Positions 9,114 through 17,802 of a stretch of 64,000 bases of DNA are shown here, piece by piece. This DNA is from Bacillus sp. FJAT-29814 (GTDB lineage Bacteria; Bacillota; Bacilli; Bacillales; Cytobacillaceae). How positions within the stretch are numbered: position 1 is the stretch's first letter; every line of letters begins with the position of its first letter. The DNA is taken from contig NZ_LMTJ01000003.1 in assembly GCF_001510715.1 (NCBI RefSeq), forward strand, positions 391,201-455,200, written 5' to 3'. The notes beneath the pieces are model-generated. The model did not search any database. It saw only the letters and a program-made list of their open reading frames with translations, and was not told where the DNA came from. A program made the position numbers and the translations under genes.

Positions 9114-9265
9114 ACATACTCCCCCATAGGCATTTTGCATTAATTCACTATATGACATTTAGGAAAAAATGTTCAATTGGGCCTATAAGATAATTAACTT
9201 GAAAAACTTATCGTAATATCTCAAAATAAAGATATTCATTTTAAAAATAAATTGGAGGCTATTTT

Positions 9266-10324
9266 GTGGAAATAGGAATCAGTACATTTGTAGAGACAAC
9301 ACCAGACCCCCAAACCGGCGAGGTCATCAGCCATGCCCAGCGTATACGGGAGGTAGTGGAGGAAATTGTGCTGGCTGATCAAGTTGGCTTAGATATCTTC
9401 GGTGTCGGTGAGCACCATCGCAAGGATTACGCAGCATCTTCCCCAGCGATTGTTCTGGCTGCTGCGGCATCACAAACAAAACGGATTCGTTTGACAAGTG
9501 CAGTGACTGTTCTTTCATCCGCGGACCCTGTTCGAGTTTTTCAGGACTTTGCCACCCTTGACGCGATTTCAAACGGACGTGCCGAGATAATGGCAGGGCG
9601 AGGCTCGTTTATCGAATCGTTCCCGTTGTTTGGCTATGATTTAAAGGATTACGACGAGCTTTTCGATGAAAAATTGGAGCTGTTGTTAAACATTCGTGAG
9701 TCAGAGGTCGTGAACTGGACAGGTAAACACCGCCCGGCGATTCATAATCGCGGAGTGTATCCAAGACCGGTTCAGGACCCGCTGCCAGTCTGGATCGGCA
9801 GCGGGGGAAATACCCAATCATGTGCGCGTGCCGGATTACTCGGCTTGCCGCTGGTATTAGCGATTATCGGAGGCAGACCCGTACAGTTCGCACCGCTTGT
9901 TAAGTTGTATCAAAGAGCTGCTGAACGGGCTGGGCATGATGTTTCAAAGCTTACGGTTGCGTCACATTCCCATGGCTTCATTGCTGAGACAACGGATGAA
10001 GCGGCCGAAAAGTTTTTCCCATCAACTCAACAAGCAATGAACGTTCTTGGCCGGGAGCGGGGCTGGGGCCATTATAGCCGTGAAAGCTTCGATGCGGCCC
10101 GCAGCTTTGATGGAGCACTATATGTAGGCGACCCAGAAACGGTTGCCGCCAAAATCGTCCATCTCCGTAAAAATGTCGGCATCACCCGGTTTATGCTACA
10201 CTGCCCTGTCGGAACAATGCCACATGAAGATGTCATGAAATCAATTGAATTGTTAGGTAAGGAAGTCGCACCACGGGTTCGCGATGAAGTGGCCAAGTGG
10301 GAAGCAGAACAAGGAATTTCATAA
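9266..10324 (+). CDS. LLM-class flavin-dependent oxidoreductase
   Basis: A 352-residue bacterial luciferase-like monooxygenase of TIM-barrel fold that would use FMNH2 from a separate reductase. Family marks are the N-terminal strand MEIGISTF, the stretch [18 protein letters not shown] with the conserved EHH, the loop [21 protein letters not shown], and PVWIGSGG, the flavin phosphate site. It most resembles the subgroup described as probable LLM oxidoreductases of the Atu2307 type. The start is GTG 9266 with TTGGAGG eleven bases before. It is monocistronic, with its own terminator. The substrate cannot be told from sequence. Confidence 0.85.
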   Translation: MEIGISTFVETTPDPQTGEVISHAQRIREVVEEIVLADQVGLDIFGVGEHHRKDYAASSPAIVLAAAASQTKRIRLTSAVTVLSSADPVRVFQDFATLDAISNGRAEIMAGRGSFIESFPLFGYDLKDYDELFDEKLELLLNIRESEVVNWTGKHRPAIHNRGVYPRPVQDPLPVWIGSGGNTQSCARAGLLGLPLVLAIIGGRPVQFAPLVKLYQRAAERAGHDVSKLTVASHSHGFIAETTDEAAEKFFPSTQQAMNVLGRERGWGHYSRESFDAARSFDGALYVGDPETVAAKIVHLRKNVGITRFMLHCPVGTMPHEDVMKSIELLGKEVAPRVRDEVAKWEAEQGIS

Positions 10325-10336
10325 GACTATTGTAGA

Positions 10337-10369
10337 AAAAAGGCTTTCTGGCAGCAGAAGGCCTTTTTT
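10337..10369 (+). terminator. Rho-independent terminator
   Basis: AAAGGCTTTCTG (10339-10350) pairs with CAGAAGGCCTTT (10355-10366) with one mismatch, followed by a T-run. Confidence 0.9.
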
Positions 10370-10475
10370 GATTGTGTACTTAAAATGAAATCGCCTCCAA
10401 ATAAAAAAATAATCCAGACCAGAAAAAAAGGAGTATAATTGAAAATTAGATTGAAACGAACAGGGGAAGAGATCA

Positions 10476-11744
10476 TTGGAGAAACAAACTAGCAAGTATC
10501 GGTGGGTTGTGTTTTCTGCCGTTTTATTTACGTATTTTTTAATTGTCAGTCAACGGACGGCGCCGGGACTGATTACCGATCAATTAATGAAGGATTTCAA
10601 TATCACCGCTTCAACCATTGGGCTGTTGGCAAGCATTCAATTCCTGGCCTATGCAGGCCTGCAAATACCGATCGGGATTTTGTCAGACCGATATGGACCT
10701 AACTTTTTCTTAATTATTGGGACGATCCTCAATGGCGTTGGCACTGTTATCTATAGTTTGGCTCCGCATGAATTCGTACTGATTTTGGCCAGATTACTGG
10801 TTGGGATAGGGGATGCGGCTATTTGGGTCAATCTGGTGTTAATTTTAAGCCAATGGTTTAGGGCTCAGGAATTTGTCCGACTCCTTGGCTTTGCCGCGAT
10901 GTCTGGCAGTTTTGGGTTCCTAGTGGCGACCGTTCCGTTTGCCTCATGGATTTCCTTATCCGGATGGCGGGCACCATTTTTCATTACCGGAATGATTCTG
11001 TGCCTTTCCGGTTTCATGCTTTATTTCATTCTTGAAAAAAAATCAAACCAACTGTTTAAAAAAGCAGGAGGAAAAGGTAAGACAAAAAAAAACCACGAAA
11101 AAGTATTACCATTGCTCCGGAGAGTTTTTTCCAGCCGGCAGGCGTGGGCTGCATTTTTTTGTCACTTCGGCCTGATGGGAACCTATGTGGGCTTTATCGG
11201 GTCATGGGCAGTCCCGTACGGAATGCACGTGTATGAAATGTCCCGGTCTGCTGCCAGTCAATTAGTCATGTTCGGCCTTTTTGGCGCTTTGGCTGGTGCG
11301 CCGTTAACCAGTTGGATTTCCAGCCGGCTTGGTTCCATTAAGCGGCCATATGTTTTGGCCCATGCCATCGTATTTTTAAGCTGGTCTGTATTTCTATTGT
11401 TTGATGCCAAGCCGCCATTCTTTATTCTTTTAGTGTTATTCTTTATCATTGGATACGGTAATGGGGCAAGTTCCCTAACATTTGCCGTCGTCCGACAGTC
11501 CTTTCCAGTGCAAGAGGTTGGGATTGTTTCAGGGTTCGCGAATACGGGCGGATTTATAAGTGCCGTCCTATTGCCCTTCTTTTTTGGCAGGGTAATTGAT
11601 CATTTCCAACTTGCTTCAAGCAACATCGCATACTACTACGGGCTATTAATCCCTGTCGTCTTCTCAGTCATTGGCCTAGCAGGTGGATTATTGATTCAAG
11701 AAAAACAGAAAGAAACGAAACAGGCAGCACAAGCAACAGCTTAG
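10476..11744 (+). CDS. MFS transporter
   Basis: A 422-residue major facilitator superfamily permease with 12 predicted membrane segments. The loop 2-3 signature reads GILSDRYGP, and there is a long basic loop around residues 188-210 (KKAGGKGKTKKNHEK) between helices 6 and 7, which is cytoplasmic by the positive-inside rule. The start is TTG 10476 with AGGGGAAGA upstream; a TATAAT lies at 10434-10439 but without a clear -35. The gene is flanked by terminators and stands alone. Substrate specificity cannot be assigned; the family includes organic-anion and drug carriers. Confidence 0.85.
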   Translation: MEKQTSKYRWVVFSAVLFTYFLIVSQRTAPGLITDQLMKDFNITASTIGLLASIQFLAYAGLQIPIGILSDRYGPNFFLIIGTILNGVGTVIYSLAPHEFVLILARLLVGIGDAAIWVNLVLILSQWFRAQEFVRLLGFAAMSGSFGFLVATVPFASWISLSGWRAPFFITGMILCLSGFMLYFILEKKSNQLFKKAGGKGKTKKNHEKVLPLLRRVFSSRQAWAAFFCHFGLMGTYVGFIGSWAVPYGMHVYEMSRSAASQLVMFGLFGALAGAPLTSWISSRLGSIKRPYVLAHAIVFLSWSVFLLFDAKPPFFILLVLFFIIGYGNGASSLTFAVVRQSFPVQEVGIVSGFANTGGFISAVLLPFFFGRVIDHFQLASSNIAYYYGLLIPVVFSVIGLAGGLLIQEKQKETKQAAQATA

Positions 11745-11746
11745 GA

Positions 11747-11774
11747 AGCAGAGGGAAGCCCTCTGCTTTTTTTA
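11747..11774 (+). terminator. Rho-independent terminator
   Basis: AGCAGAGGG (11747-11755) pairs with CCCTCTGCT (11759-11767) over a 3-nt loop, then a T-run. Confidence 0.9.
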
Positions 11775-11846
11775 GTAAGCAAAAATGGCGAAAATTTAAT
11801 TTTTTGTCTATTTTTTTAAAAAAATTTTTCTTTGACCAGAGTTAAC

Positions 11847-11874
11847 GAAGGAGTTACGGTGCGGGGTGTCGAAT
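11847..11874 (+). promoter_or_regulatory. Probable sigma-H promoter with overlapping 0A-box core
   Basis: GAAGGAGTT (11847-11855), a 12-bp spacer, then GTCGAAT (11868-11874). This fits the sigma-H form RnAGGAwWW-N11/12-RnnGAAT with one mismatch (G in the first W). The sequence TGTCGAA (11867-11873) is also a perfect Spo0A-box core. Both lie 40-65 bp before the kinase start, a sensible distance. Confidence 0.6.
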
Positions 11875-11911
11875 TTTTGGAAAATGAGAACTTCTGAAAG
11901 GACTACAACCT

Positions 11912-13534
11912 ATGTGGAAACGTCACATTAGAACCTTGCCGCTTTATCGAAAAATCCAATTTTTTTCATTATTGATCACCTTCTGGCTGGTGGTTTCAAC
12001 TGCGGGGTTCACCTTCATGTTTGAAACAAGACAAATAACAACCCAGTTGACTGAACGTGCTGAGGGCATTGTTAGGCTTTGGAGTGTAACCATTCCTGTC
12101 CAAGATGTATTAACAGCCATCCAATCTCGTGATCCCAATAATCCATCATCAAAGCAGTTAGGACAGTTAGTTGAGGTAATTAATCAAAAAGACTCGGAAT
12201 ATATGCAAGGCTATTTGATGAATATTGATAAAAAGGATGATAATGAATTAACTCTTTTAGCAGTATCATACAAATATGAGGATATGGGACTAAAGAGTTT
12301 CAGCCCATATAAAGCGGGAAAGATCTATATGGAGGCTTTTGACCGGGCCATCGATCAAAAAACCACCTCCAGCACCCCGCATTATGATGATGATTATGGC
12401 TCCTGGATAACGGCATTTGAGCCTATCCTCGGTCAAAATAACCAGGTAATTGCCGTTTTGGCTGTCGATGTGGATGCTTCAGTCATTGATACGTATAAGC
12501 GAAAAATGGCTTTTCATTTACTGTTGGCACTGGTGATTGTAACTTTGTTGGTCTATTTTATTTTAAACTGGGGCATTAAAAAAGTGCTTGAACCGGTGGA
12601 AGAGATTATCTCCGGGATTGATGCTGTTAGTTCAGGAGATTTTCAAGTAAAAGTGAAAATCACCAACCAACCTGATATAGAAAGATTAGGGGAAAGGTTT
12701 AACCAGATGACGTCACACCTATCCGTCCTGTTCGAACGGCTATCCGATACATATAAGGAAGTTGGCGCTGGAACGGAACATGCTGGTTATACGAATCGAG
12801 TCGAAGCGGCAATTGATGAAATGGAACATATTATGGAAATAACAAAAATTCATAAGGAACTGCAGCATGCGGAAAAGATGAATGCGATCGGGCAGCTGGC
12901 AGCATCGGTGGCCCATGAAATTCGCAACCCGATGACAGTGGTAAGAGGCTTCTTACAAATTTTTCTGGCAAAGGATCACTTAAGTGAAACAGAACTATCT
13001 TATATTCGATTAATGATAGAAGAGCTAAACCGGGCAGAGCAAATTATTAATGAATACCTATCCCTCGCCAAACCAGATCTTGAACAAGTAGAAAAAGTAA
13101 ATGCCGGCGAATTGGCAAAACAGGTGGCGGAATTAATGAACTCCTTCGCCTTACTGTCAAAAAACATTTCATTACAGGCACAAATAGAGGATGAAATTTT
13201 TATTAAAGGAAACCGTGGCGAATTAAAACAGGTTGTCATCAATATCGTCAAAAATGGCATTGAATCCATGCGTGCCGGGGGGGTATTATCCCTTAGCGTT
13301 CGCAGAAGCGGCGGCTTTGGTGTCATTGAGGTTGCTGATTCGGGCATCGGCATGTCCCCTGAAGAAGTCGCCCGGTTAGGAACGCCGTTTTATTCGTTGA
13401 AGGAAAAAGGAACCGGTATGGGGCTTATGGTTTGTTATCAGATTGTTGAGCGCTGGAAAGGCCATATAGAGGTTCAAAGCGAAAAGGGCATCGGCACAAC
13501 ATTCAAGGTCCATATCCCGTTGTGGGAAGAGTAA
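11912..13534 (+). CDS. Orphan sensor histidine kinase, sporulation-kinase type
   Basis: A 540-residue membrane histidine kinase. Membrane segments lie near residues 16-38 and 204-224 and enclose an extracellular dCache/PAS-like sensor; a HAMP domain follows (about 225-280), then the phospho-acceptor helix with His335 in ASVAHEIRNPMT, and a HATPase domain with NIVKNGIESM, DSGIGMSPEE and GTGMGLMV boxes. The H-box VAHEIRNP and following VRGFLQ are typical of Bacillus KinA-KinE-type phosphorelay kinases. No response regulator is adjacent, again like the Kin proteins. The upstream sigma-H-like promoter and 0A-box core support a role in sporulation initiation. The start ATG has GAAAGGA upstream. 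Confidence 0.88.
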   Translation: MWKRHIRTLPLYRKIQFFSLLITFWLVVSTAGFTFMFETRQITTQLTERAEGIVRLWSVTIPVQDVLTAIQSRDPNNPSSKQLGQLVEVINQKDSEYMQGYLMNIDKKDDNELTLLAVSYKYEDMGLKSFSPYKAGKIYMEAFDRAIDQKTTSSTPHYDDDYGSWITAFEPILGQNNQVIAVLAVDVDASVIDTYKRKMAFHLLLALVIVTLLVYFILNWGIKKVLEPVEEIISGIDAVSSGDFQVKVKITNQPDIERLGERFNQMTSHLSVLFERLSDTYKEVGAGTEHAGYTNRVEAAIDEMEHIMEITKIHKELQHAEKMNAIGQLAASVAHEIRNPMTVVRGFLQIFLAKDHLSETELSYIRLMIEELNRAEQIINEYLSLAKPDLEQVEKVNAGELAKQVAELMNSFALLSKNISLQAQIEDEIFIKGNRGELKQVVINIVKNGIESMRAGGVLSLSVRRSGGFGVIEVADSGIGMSPEEVARLGTPFYSLKEKGTGMGLMVCYQIVERWKGHIEVQSEKGIGTTFKVHIPLWEE

Positions 13535-13566
13535 AGCAGAGAGAGGTCGGGTCTCTGCTTTTTTTT
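13534..13566 (+). terminator. Rho-independent terminator
   Basis: AGCAGAGA (13535-13542) pairs with TCTCTGCT (13552-13559), followed by a T-run; the stem begins just at the stop codon. Confidence 0.9.
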
Positions 13567-13683
13567 GTGAAATTTTCTCTTTTACTTTACATTTTTTCTG
13601 TTTTGAATTAAAATATCTTTAATTCGAGATAATAATTTTCGCCATGTATAGTCATGATAAATAATAAAAAAGGAATGGTTTAT

Positions 13684-14529
13684 ATGGAAAAGTTCCATCA
13701 AGCGCCAAATGTATATGTTGGAGAGGTCAATATTAAGGTTAAAAATCTGGAATACTCGCTCGCATTTTATCAAAATATTATCGGGCTTAAGATATTGGAA
13801 AAATCGGAGCGCCGGGCTGTATTAACGACGGACGGGAAGACAGCGCTGATATCGCTTGTACAGCCTGTCGACGTGACTGCGAAACCGCAGCGCACGTCCG
13901 GCTTATATCATTTTGCGATTTTATTGCCGTCACGCGCCGATTTATCGGTATTTTTACGGCATTTGCTGCAAACGGGCTATCCACTTGGCGCGGCGGATCA
14001 CTATGTCAGTGAAGCATTATATTTGAATGACCCGGATGGGAACGGCATTGAGGTTTACCGCGACCGCCCTTCAAGTGAGTGGACGTGGAAGGGCAACTTG
14101 GTTGAGATGGCCACAGAACAACTCGATGCTGAAGGAATATTGGCCGAAAGCAATGCCGAATGGACTGGTCTCCCAGCAGGCACGATCATGGGACATCTGC
14201 ACCTTCATGTCGGCGACTTGAAAAAAGCGGAGGAATTTTATACAAAGGGTCTAGGATTCGAGGTCGTCAGCTACTATCCACAAGCAGCCTTCCTTTCGAC
14301 AGGAGGTTACCACCATCATATTGCCATTAATACTTGGCAAGGAGTCGGGGCACCGACACCACCGAAAAATAGCGTGGGGCTAAATTGGAGTACACTAGTT
14401 TTCCCAAATCATGAGGCGAGGGAAGAAGTGATTGACCGCCTTGGGAAAATGGGCGTAAATGTCAGTGCTGAGGAAGATTATTTTGTGACTAGTGACCCAT
14501 CCGGGAATGAATATAGGTTGATTATATAA
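13684..14529 (+). CDS. catE: VOC-family extradiol dioxygenase, CatE-like
   Basis: A 281-residue two-domain vicinal-oxygen-chelate protein resembling B. subtilis CatE, a catechol-2,3-dioxygenase that protects against catechols and quinones. The iron ligands of the C-terminal domain are visible as His in GHLHLHVGDL, His in GGYHHHIAI and Glu in SGNEYRL; the N-terminal domain (VNIKVKNLEYSLAFYQ) is structural. The start is ATG 13684 behind AAAGGAATGG; the upstream ATG at 13654 lacks a binding site. It lies apart from the catabolic island at 44-53 kb, so a detoxification role is more likely than growth on aromatics. Iron dependence is from family knowledge. Confidence 0.82.
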   Translation: MEKFHQAPNVYVGEVNIKVKNLEYSLAFYQNIIGLKILEKSERRAVLTTDGKTALISLVQPVDVTAKPQRTSGLYHFAILLPSRADLSVFLRHLLQTGYPLGAADHYVSEALYLNDPDGNGIEVYRDRPSSEWTWKGNLVEMATEQLDAEGILAESNAEWTGLPAGTIMGHLHLHVGDLKKAEEFYTKGLGFEVVSYYPQAAFLSTGGYHHHIAINTWQGVGAPTPPKNSVGLNWSTLVFPNHEAREEVIDRLGKMGVNVSAEEDYFVTSDPSGNEYRLII

Positions 14530-14540
14530 AGGTTGATTGG

Positions 14541-14575
14541 TGAAGCAGGGACGCGGGTCTTTGCTTCATTTTTTT
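14541..14575 (+). terminator. Rho-independent terminator
   Basis: TGAAGCA (14541-14547) pairs with TGCTTCA (14562-14568), then seven T. Confidence 0.85.
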
Positions 14576-14655
14576 AGGTGTGATGGGGGTATCAGGGAGA
14601 TGTAGCGGGGGGTGTGGCAGTTTTTTGGGGGATGCGAGATTGCAGCGGGTTGAAC

Positions 14656-15070
14656 GTCAGTTGGTGTGAGTTGTACGACAATTGGTGGGGGTTGTACGAC
14701 AGTTGGCGTGGGTTATGCGACAGTTGGAAGGGGTAATCCGACAGTTTGAGGAGGCTATGCGACAGATAAATGGGGGCGACATTGTTGAGAGTGCCCACCG
14801 AGCGATAAGATTGTTTATCCGAGAGATATGCCCTCCTTTCCGAGAGTAAAGTGACCTTATCCGAGAGAAAAATCCATCTATCCGAGAGTAAACACAACAC
14901 ATCCGCAAGTAAGCGAGTCTTATCGGCAAGCCGGAGAACGCCATCCGCAAGTAAGCGAATCTCATCCGCAAATTGGAGAACGCCATCCGCAAGTAAGCGA
15001 GTCTTATCCGCAAGTTGGAGAGCGTTATCCGCAAGTAAGCAAACCGCACCCACAAAATCGCATCCGACAT
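14656..15070. repeat. Array A: 21-bp degenerate tandem repeat, about 20 units
   Basis: From 14656 the motif GACAGTTGG recurs at 14677, 14698, 14719, 14740 and 14761, always 21 bp apart. After a short phase slip near 14778, CCGAGAG/CCGCAAG recurs at 14819, 14840, 14861, 14882, 14903, 14924, 14945, 14966, 14987, 15008 and 15029, again 21 bp each. Units drift along the array (GACAGTTGG to CCGAGAG to CCGCAAG); from 14901 to 15045 two alternating variants give a 42-bp super-unit. Because 21 is divisible by three, several overlapping frames stay open on both strands; I treat them as artefacts. No other gene lies between 14530 and 15136. Confidence 0.92.
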
Positions 15071-15136
15071 TCAGCATCAACATATTTGTGTTACTAGTAA
15101 TTTAAGGGCTAGAATAGGGCATAGGAGTTGATAAAA

Positions 15137-16099
15137 ATGTCTCAACATTATGAACTGGCGACCTTCGCTGGAGGATGCTTCTGGTGCATGGTCTCCCCAT
15201 TCGATGAACAACCAGGGATCAAAGAAGTTATCTCGGGCTACACAGGTGGCCATACAGAAAATCCAACTTATGAAGAAGTGTGCTCTGATACCACTGGCCA
15301 CTTTGAAGCGGTACAAATTAAGTTTGATCCCGCGATTTTTCCTTATGAAAAATTGCTTCGTCTCTTTTGGCAGCAAATCGACCCTACCGACCCCGGCGGC
15401 CAATTCGGTGATCGCGGCATTTCCTACCGCACAGCGATTTTCTATCACAATGAAAAACAGAGGAAGTTGGCCGAAGCATCTAAGGCGGAGCTCGCTGCAA
15501 GCGGACGTTTTCAAAATCCGATCGTTACGGAAATCCTGCCTGCGAGCCAATTCTATCGAGCTGAGGAAAAACATCAAAACTACTATAAAAAAATCCCTTT
15601 TCACTATAACCATTATTTCGAGGCTTCGGGCAGGGCGAAATTTATCCGTGAAAATTGGAAGAGGCGCAAAACAGATGAGGAGTTGCGCCAAGAATTATCG
15701 CCGCTTCAATATGATGTAACGAGGAAAAACGCCACCGAACCGCCATTTAAAAATGAATATTGGGATCATACCGAAGAGGGGATCTACGTCGACATTACTT
15801 CAGGAGAGCCATTATTTAGCTCGACCGATAAATACGATGCCGGATGCGGTTGGCCGAGTTTTACCAAGCCTATCCGTCGAATGGAACTGGAGGAGCGGTT
15901 TGATACCTCGCATGGGATGAGGAGGATTGAAGTACGAGCGAAAACCTCAGATTCCCATCTCGGCCATGTATTCGATGATGGGCCAGGGCCGGACCGGGCT
16001 CGGTATTGCATCAACTCGGCCGCACTGCGGTTTGTACCCAAAGAAAAGCTTGAGGAAGAAGGGTACGGAGAGTTTAAGAAGCTGTTTAATGGTAAATGA
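15137..16099 (+). CDS. msrAB: Bifunctional peptide methionine sulfoxide reductase MsrA-MsrB
   Basis: A 320-residue fusion that repairs oxidised methionine in proteins, with thioredoxin as the usual reductant. MsrA (about residues 5-160) reduces the S-sulfoxide; its catalytic Cys14 is in GCFWC. MsrB (about 185-310) reduces the R-sulfoxide; its catalytic Cys291 is in RYCINS, with CGWPSF and [13 protein letters not shown] as further marks. B. subtilis carries the two as separate genes. The start is ATG 15137, nine bases after GGAG; the TTG at 15128 is too near that site. The gene is bracketed by repeat arrays A and B. No signal peptide, so cytoplasmic. Confidence 0.95.
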   Translation: MSQHYELATFAGGCFWCMVSPFDEQPGIKEVISGYTGGHTENPTYEEVCSDTTGHFEAVQIKFDPAIFPYEKLLRLFWQQIDPTDPGGQFGDRGISYRTAIFYHNEKQRKLAEASKAELAASGRFQNPIVTEILPASQFYRAEEKHQNYYKKIPFHYNHYFEASGRAKFIRENWKRRKTDEELRQELSPLQYDVTRKNATEPPFKNEYWDHTEEGIYVDITSGEPLFSSTDKYDAGCGWPSFTKPIRRMELEERFDTSHGMRRIEVRAKTSDSHLGHVFDDGPGPDRARYCINSAALRFVPKEKLEEEGYGEFKKLFNGK

Positions 16100-16146
16100 C
16101 CAAGTTAGATGATTTATTTAAATCATGTTTCCTAACCTAAAGACAT

Positions 16147-16468
16147 ATTGGCGACCGAAAAATCAGACAGGCCAAGGTTTTGGTAGCCAATCAAGGCTAT
16201 TGGCGACCGAGAAGTCAGGCAGGTCAAGATTTGGGTAGCCAATCAAGGCCATTGACGACCGAAAAGTTAGGCAGGTCAAGATTTGGGTAGCCAATCAAGG
16301 CTATTGGCGACCGAAAAGTCAGGTAGGCCAAGATTTGGGTAGCCAATCACGTCTATTGGCGATCGAAAAGTCAGGTAGGCCAAGATTTGGGTAGCCAATC
16401 AAGGCTATTGGCGACCGAAAATTCAGGTAGGCCAAGATTTGGGTAACCAATGAAGTCTATAGTTCTTC
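16147..16468. repeat. Array B: exact 52-bp tandem repeat, six units plus a remnant
   Basis: Units begin with ATTGGCGACCGAAAAGTCAG or a close variant at 16147, 16199, 16251, 16303, 16355 and 16407, each exactly 52 bp with no indels, and a degenerate start at 16459. Each unit runs from ATTGGC to GCCAAT, so it is bounded by an inverted repeat, and neighbouring units meet as GCCAAT-N7-ATTGGC. A period of 52 shifts the reading frame each unit, so it is not coding. No spacers are present, so it is not CRISPR. Apart from this array and the terminator after it, I see nothing between 16100 and 16620. Confidence 0.95.
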
Positions 16469-16501
16469 CGAAAACGTCAATTTAAGCAAATAGGGTATTT
16501 A

Positions 16502-16537
16502 TGCCACAGTCCAATGGAGGGCTGTGGTGTTTTATTA
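16502..16537 (+). terminator. Terminator-like hairpin (copy 1)
   Basis: CCACAG (16504-16509) pairs with CTGTGG (16522-16527), followed by TGTTTTATTATT. It probably ends the msrAB transcript past array B. A near-copy occurs at 17341. Confidence 0.7.
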
Positions 16538-16620
16538 TTCATAATACTTTCACTTTTTAGAATAAACATTAGTGGTAAAATAAGGTAAAGGGAGATATTT
16601 CATTAAAGGAAGTGTGCTAT

Positions 16621-17001
16621 ATGAAAATAAAACTATGGCTTTTCATAGCATTGTTTCCAATCTTATTAGTGGGCTGTACTGGAGGATCCTATGTCATAAA
16701 AACTGGAGGACTTCATAGTACTTCAGATTCAATTAGTGGAGAATATAGTAAATTTTCTGGGTATTACTTTAAAGAAATTGATTTTTCCAAAGGGGAAAAC
16801 ATTAAGTTTTCCTATTTGGCTTCAACTAAGAATGGAACACTGACTGCAAAACTACTGAACTCCTCCGGGGATGTAATGGAAGAAATCACGAAAGACATGA
16901 CCATAACGATACCTAAACAGGATACGTACAAAATTCAAGTAGACGGCCAAAACCATAAAGGCAGTTTTATGATAACTTGGGATAAAGTAGGTCGAGAATA
17001 A
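16621..17001 (+). CDS. Small lipoprotein of unknown function
   Basis: A 126-residue protein with a lipoprotein signal: basic start MKIKLW, hydrophobic core, and lipobox LLVGC with Cys at about residue 18. After processing it would be anchored on the outer face of the membrane. The mature part (YYFKEIDFSKGENIKF and later TITIPKQDTYKIQVDG) looks like a beta-sandwich of the PPC or C2-like kind. The start is ATG 16621 with AAAGGAAG eight bases before; a GTG at 16612 is inside that site. The next gene follows after 23 bp, probably co-transcribed. The function is not recognised. Confidence 0.75.
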   Translation: MKIKLWLFIALFPILLVGCTGGSYVIKTGGLHSTSDSISGEYSKFSGYYFKEIDFSKGENIKFSYLASTKNGTLTAKLLNSSGDVMEEITKDMTITIPKQDTYKIQVDGQNHKGSFMITWDKVGRE

Positions 17002-17024
17002 TACCCATGTTGGAGGGTGTTACA

Positions 17025-17327
17025 ATGAAAGTCCTATTGGAGTTAGCGCGTATTGCTTTTATCTTTGGAATATTCAGCAGCAGTCTCGGTTCGATCGTAA
17101 ATTTCATTTACAAAAAGCTTGGAACGGACACGCATGTTTACGGTTGGTTTGGATTCGCGGCTATTTTTATCCTGTTTTTGGTTCTGTATCGAAATAGGTT
17201 ACAATTCAGCCGCTGGAATCCCGTGAAAGGCAGGGAGAAATTCTCAAAGAAGGTAACGAACCTGCTTTTATCAGGTTCCCTTTTCTTAATCATTTTGCCT
17301 CCGTTATTAAGCTATTTGTTTCAGTAG
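17025..17327 (+). CDS. Small membrane protein of unknown function
   Basis: A 100-residue protein with three predicted membrane helices (about residues 4-26, 38-56 and 77-97) and a basic loop KGREKFSKK between the last two. The start is ATG 17025 behind TTGGAGGGTG. It follows the lipoprotein by 23 bp and ends before a terminator at 17341, so the two form a bicistron. I do not recognise the family. Confidence 0.7.
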   Translation: MKVLLELARIAFIFGIFSSSLGSIVNFIYKKLGTDTHVYGWFGFAAIFILFLVLYRNRLQFSRWNPVKGREKFSKKVTNLLLSGSLFLIILPPLLSYLFQ

Positions 17328-17340
17328 CTAAAAATTTTAA

Positions 17341-17370
17341 TGCCACAGTCTTCGGGCTGTGGTATTTTTA
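17341..17370 (+). terminator. Terminator-like hairpin (copy 2)
   Basis: CCACAG (17343-17348) pairs with CTGTGG (17357-17362), then TATTTTTA. It closely resembles the hairpin at 16502, so the bicistron is framed by two similar terminators. Confidence 0.75.
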
Positions 17371-17403
17371 AATTATAAAAAGGAAGTTTTTGGAGGGAAA
17401 GCC

Positions 17404-17802
17404 TTGCGAATTCTCTTATTCGTTTTTACTATGTTAATTGGATTAGCTGGCTGTGGTCTCGAAACAAAAACGCTGCCCGAGTTCTACGGAGGAAATATTG
17501 AAAAGGTAACTAAAATAGTGATTCTTGACGGGAGTACAGGATATAAAAAGACGGTCAAAGACAAAAAGGTAATTGATGACTTTTTGATAGAGATAAAGGA
17601 TATTAAGTTTATTCCGGAGGCTAATCAAGAAAAACAGGTAGGGTACCGGTACTCGATTACTTTTTTTGAAGATGGCAAGAAAACCTTCCAGTTTACCCCA
17701 ATTGAAATAAATGATGACTATTATTATAGTAAACCCGATATCCATCCGTTTCTGGACAGCTTTTATGAAAAACTCGAGGTGAAAGAGGAGGATCCACATT
17801 GA
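17404..17802 (+). CDS. Putative lipoprotein
   Basis: A 132-residue protein with signal MRILLFVFTMLIG and lipobox LAGC. The mature part is about 110 residues with mixed beta-strand pattern (VTKIVILDGS, YRYSITFFEDGKKTFQF) and no recognisable enzyme motif. The start is TTG 17404, preceded by TTGGAGGG; the longer frame to 17359 lacks a signal peptide start. Its stop codon overlaps the start of the racemase gene by four bases (TTGA), suggesting translational coupling. Function unknown. Confidence 0.7.
   Translation: MRILLFVFTMLIGLAGCGLETKTLPEFYGGNIEKVTKIVILDGSTGYKKTVKDKKVIDDFLIEIKDIKFIPEANQEKQVGYRYSITFFEDGKKTFQFTPIEINDDYYYSKPDIHPFLDSFYEKLEVKEEDPH

Noticed and set aside
9114..9260. Sigma-E promoter for the LysM/GH18 gene
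   Set aside because: A GTCATAT element exists on the minus strand, but no matching -10 follows at the right distance.
14592..15105. Overlapping open frames on both strands with LADKTRL/LSDK heptad repeats
   Set aside because: They arise because the 21-bp array keeps several frames open. None has a ribosome binding site, and the frames overlap each other.
16147..16468. CRISPR-like regularity of array B
   Set aside because: Units abut with no unique spacers, the 52-bp unit is repeated whole, and no cas gene is near.
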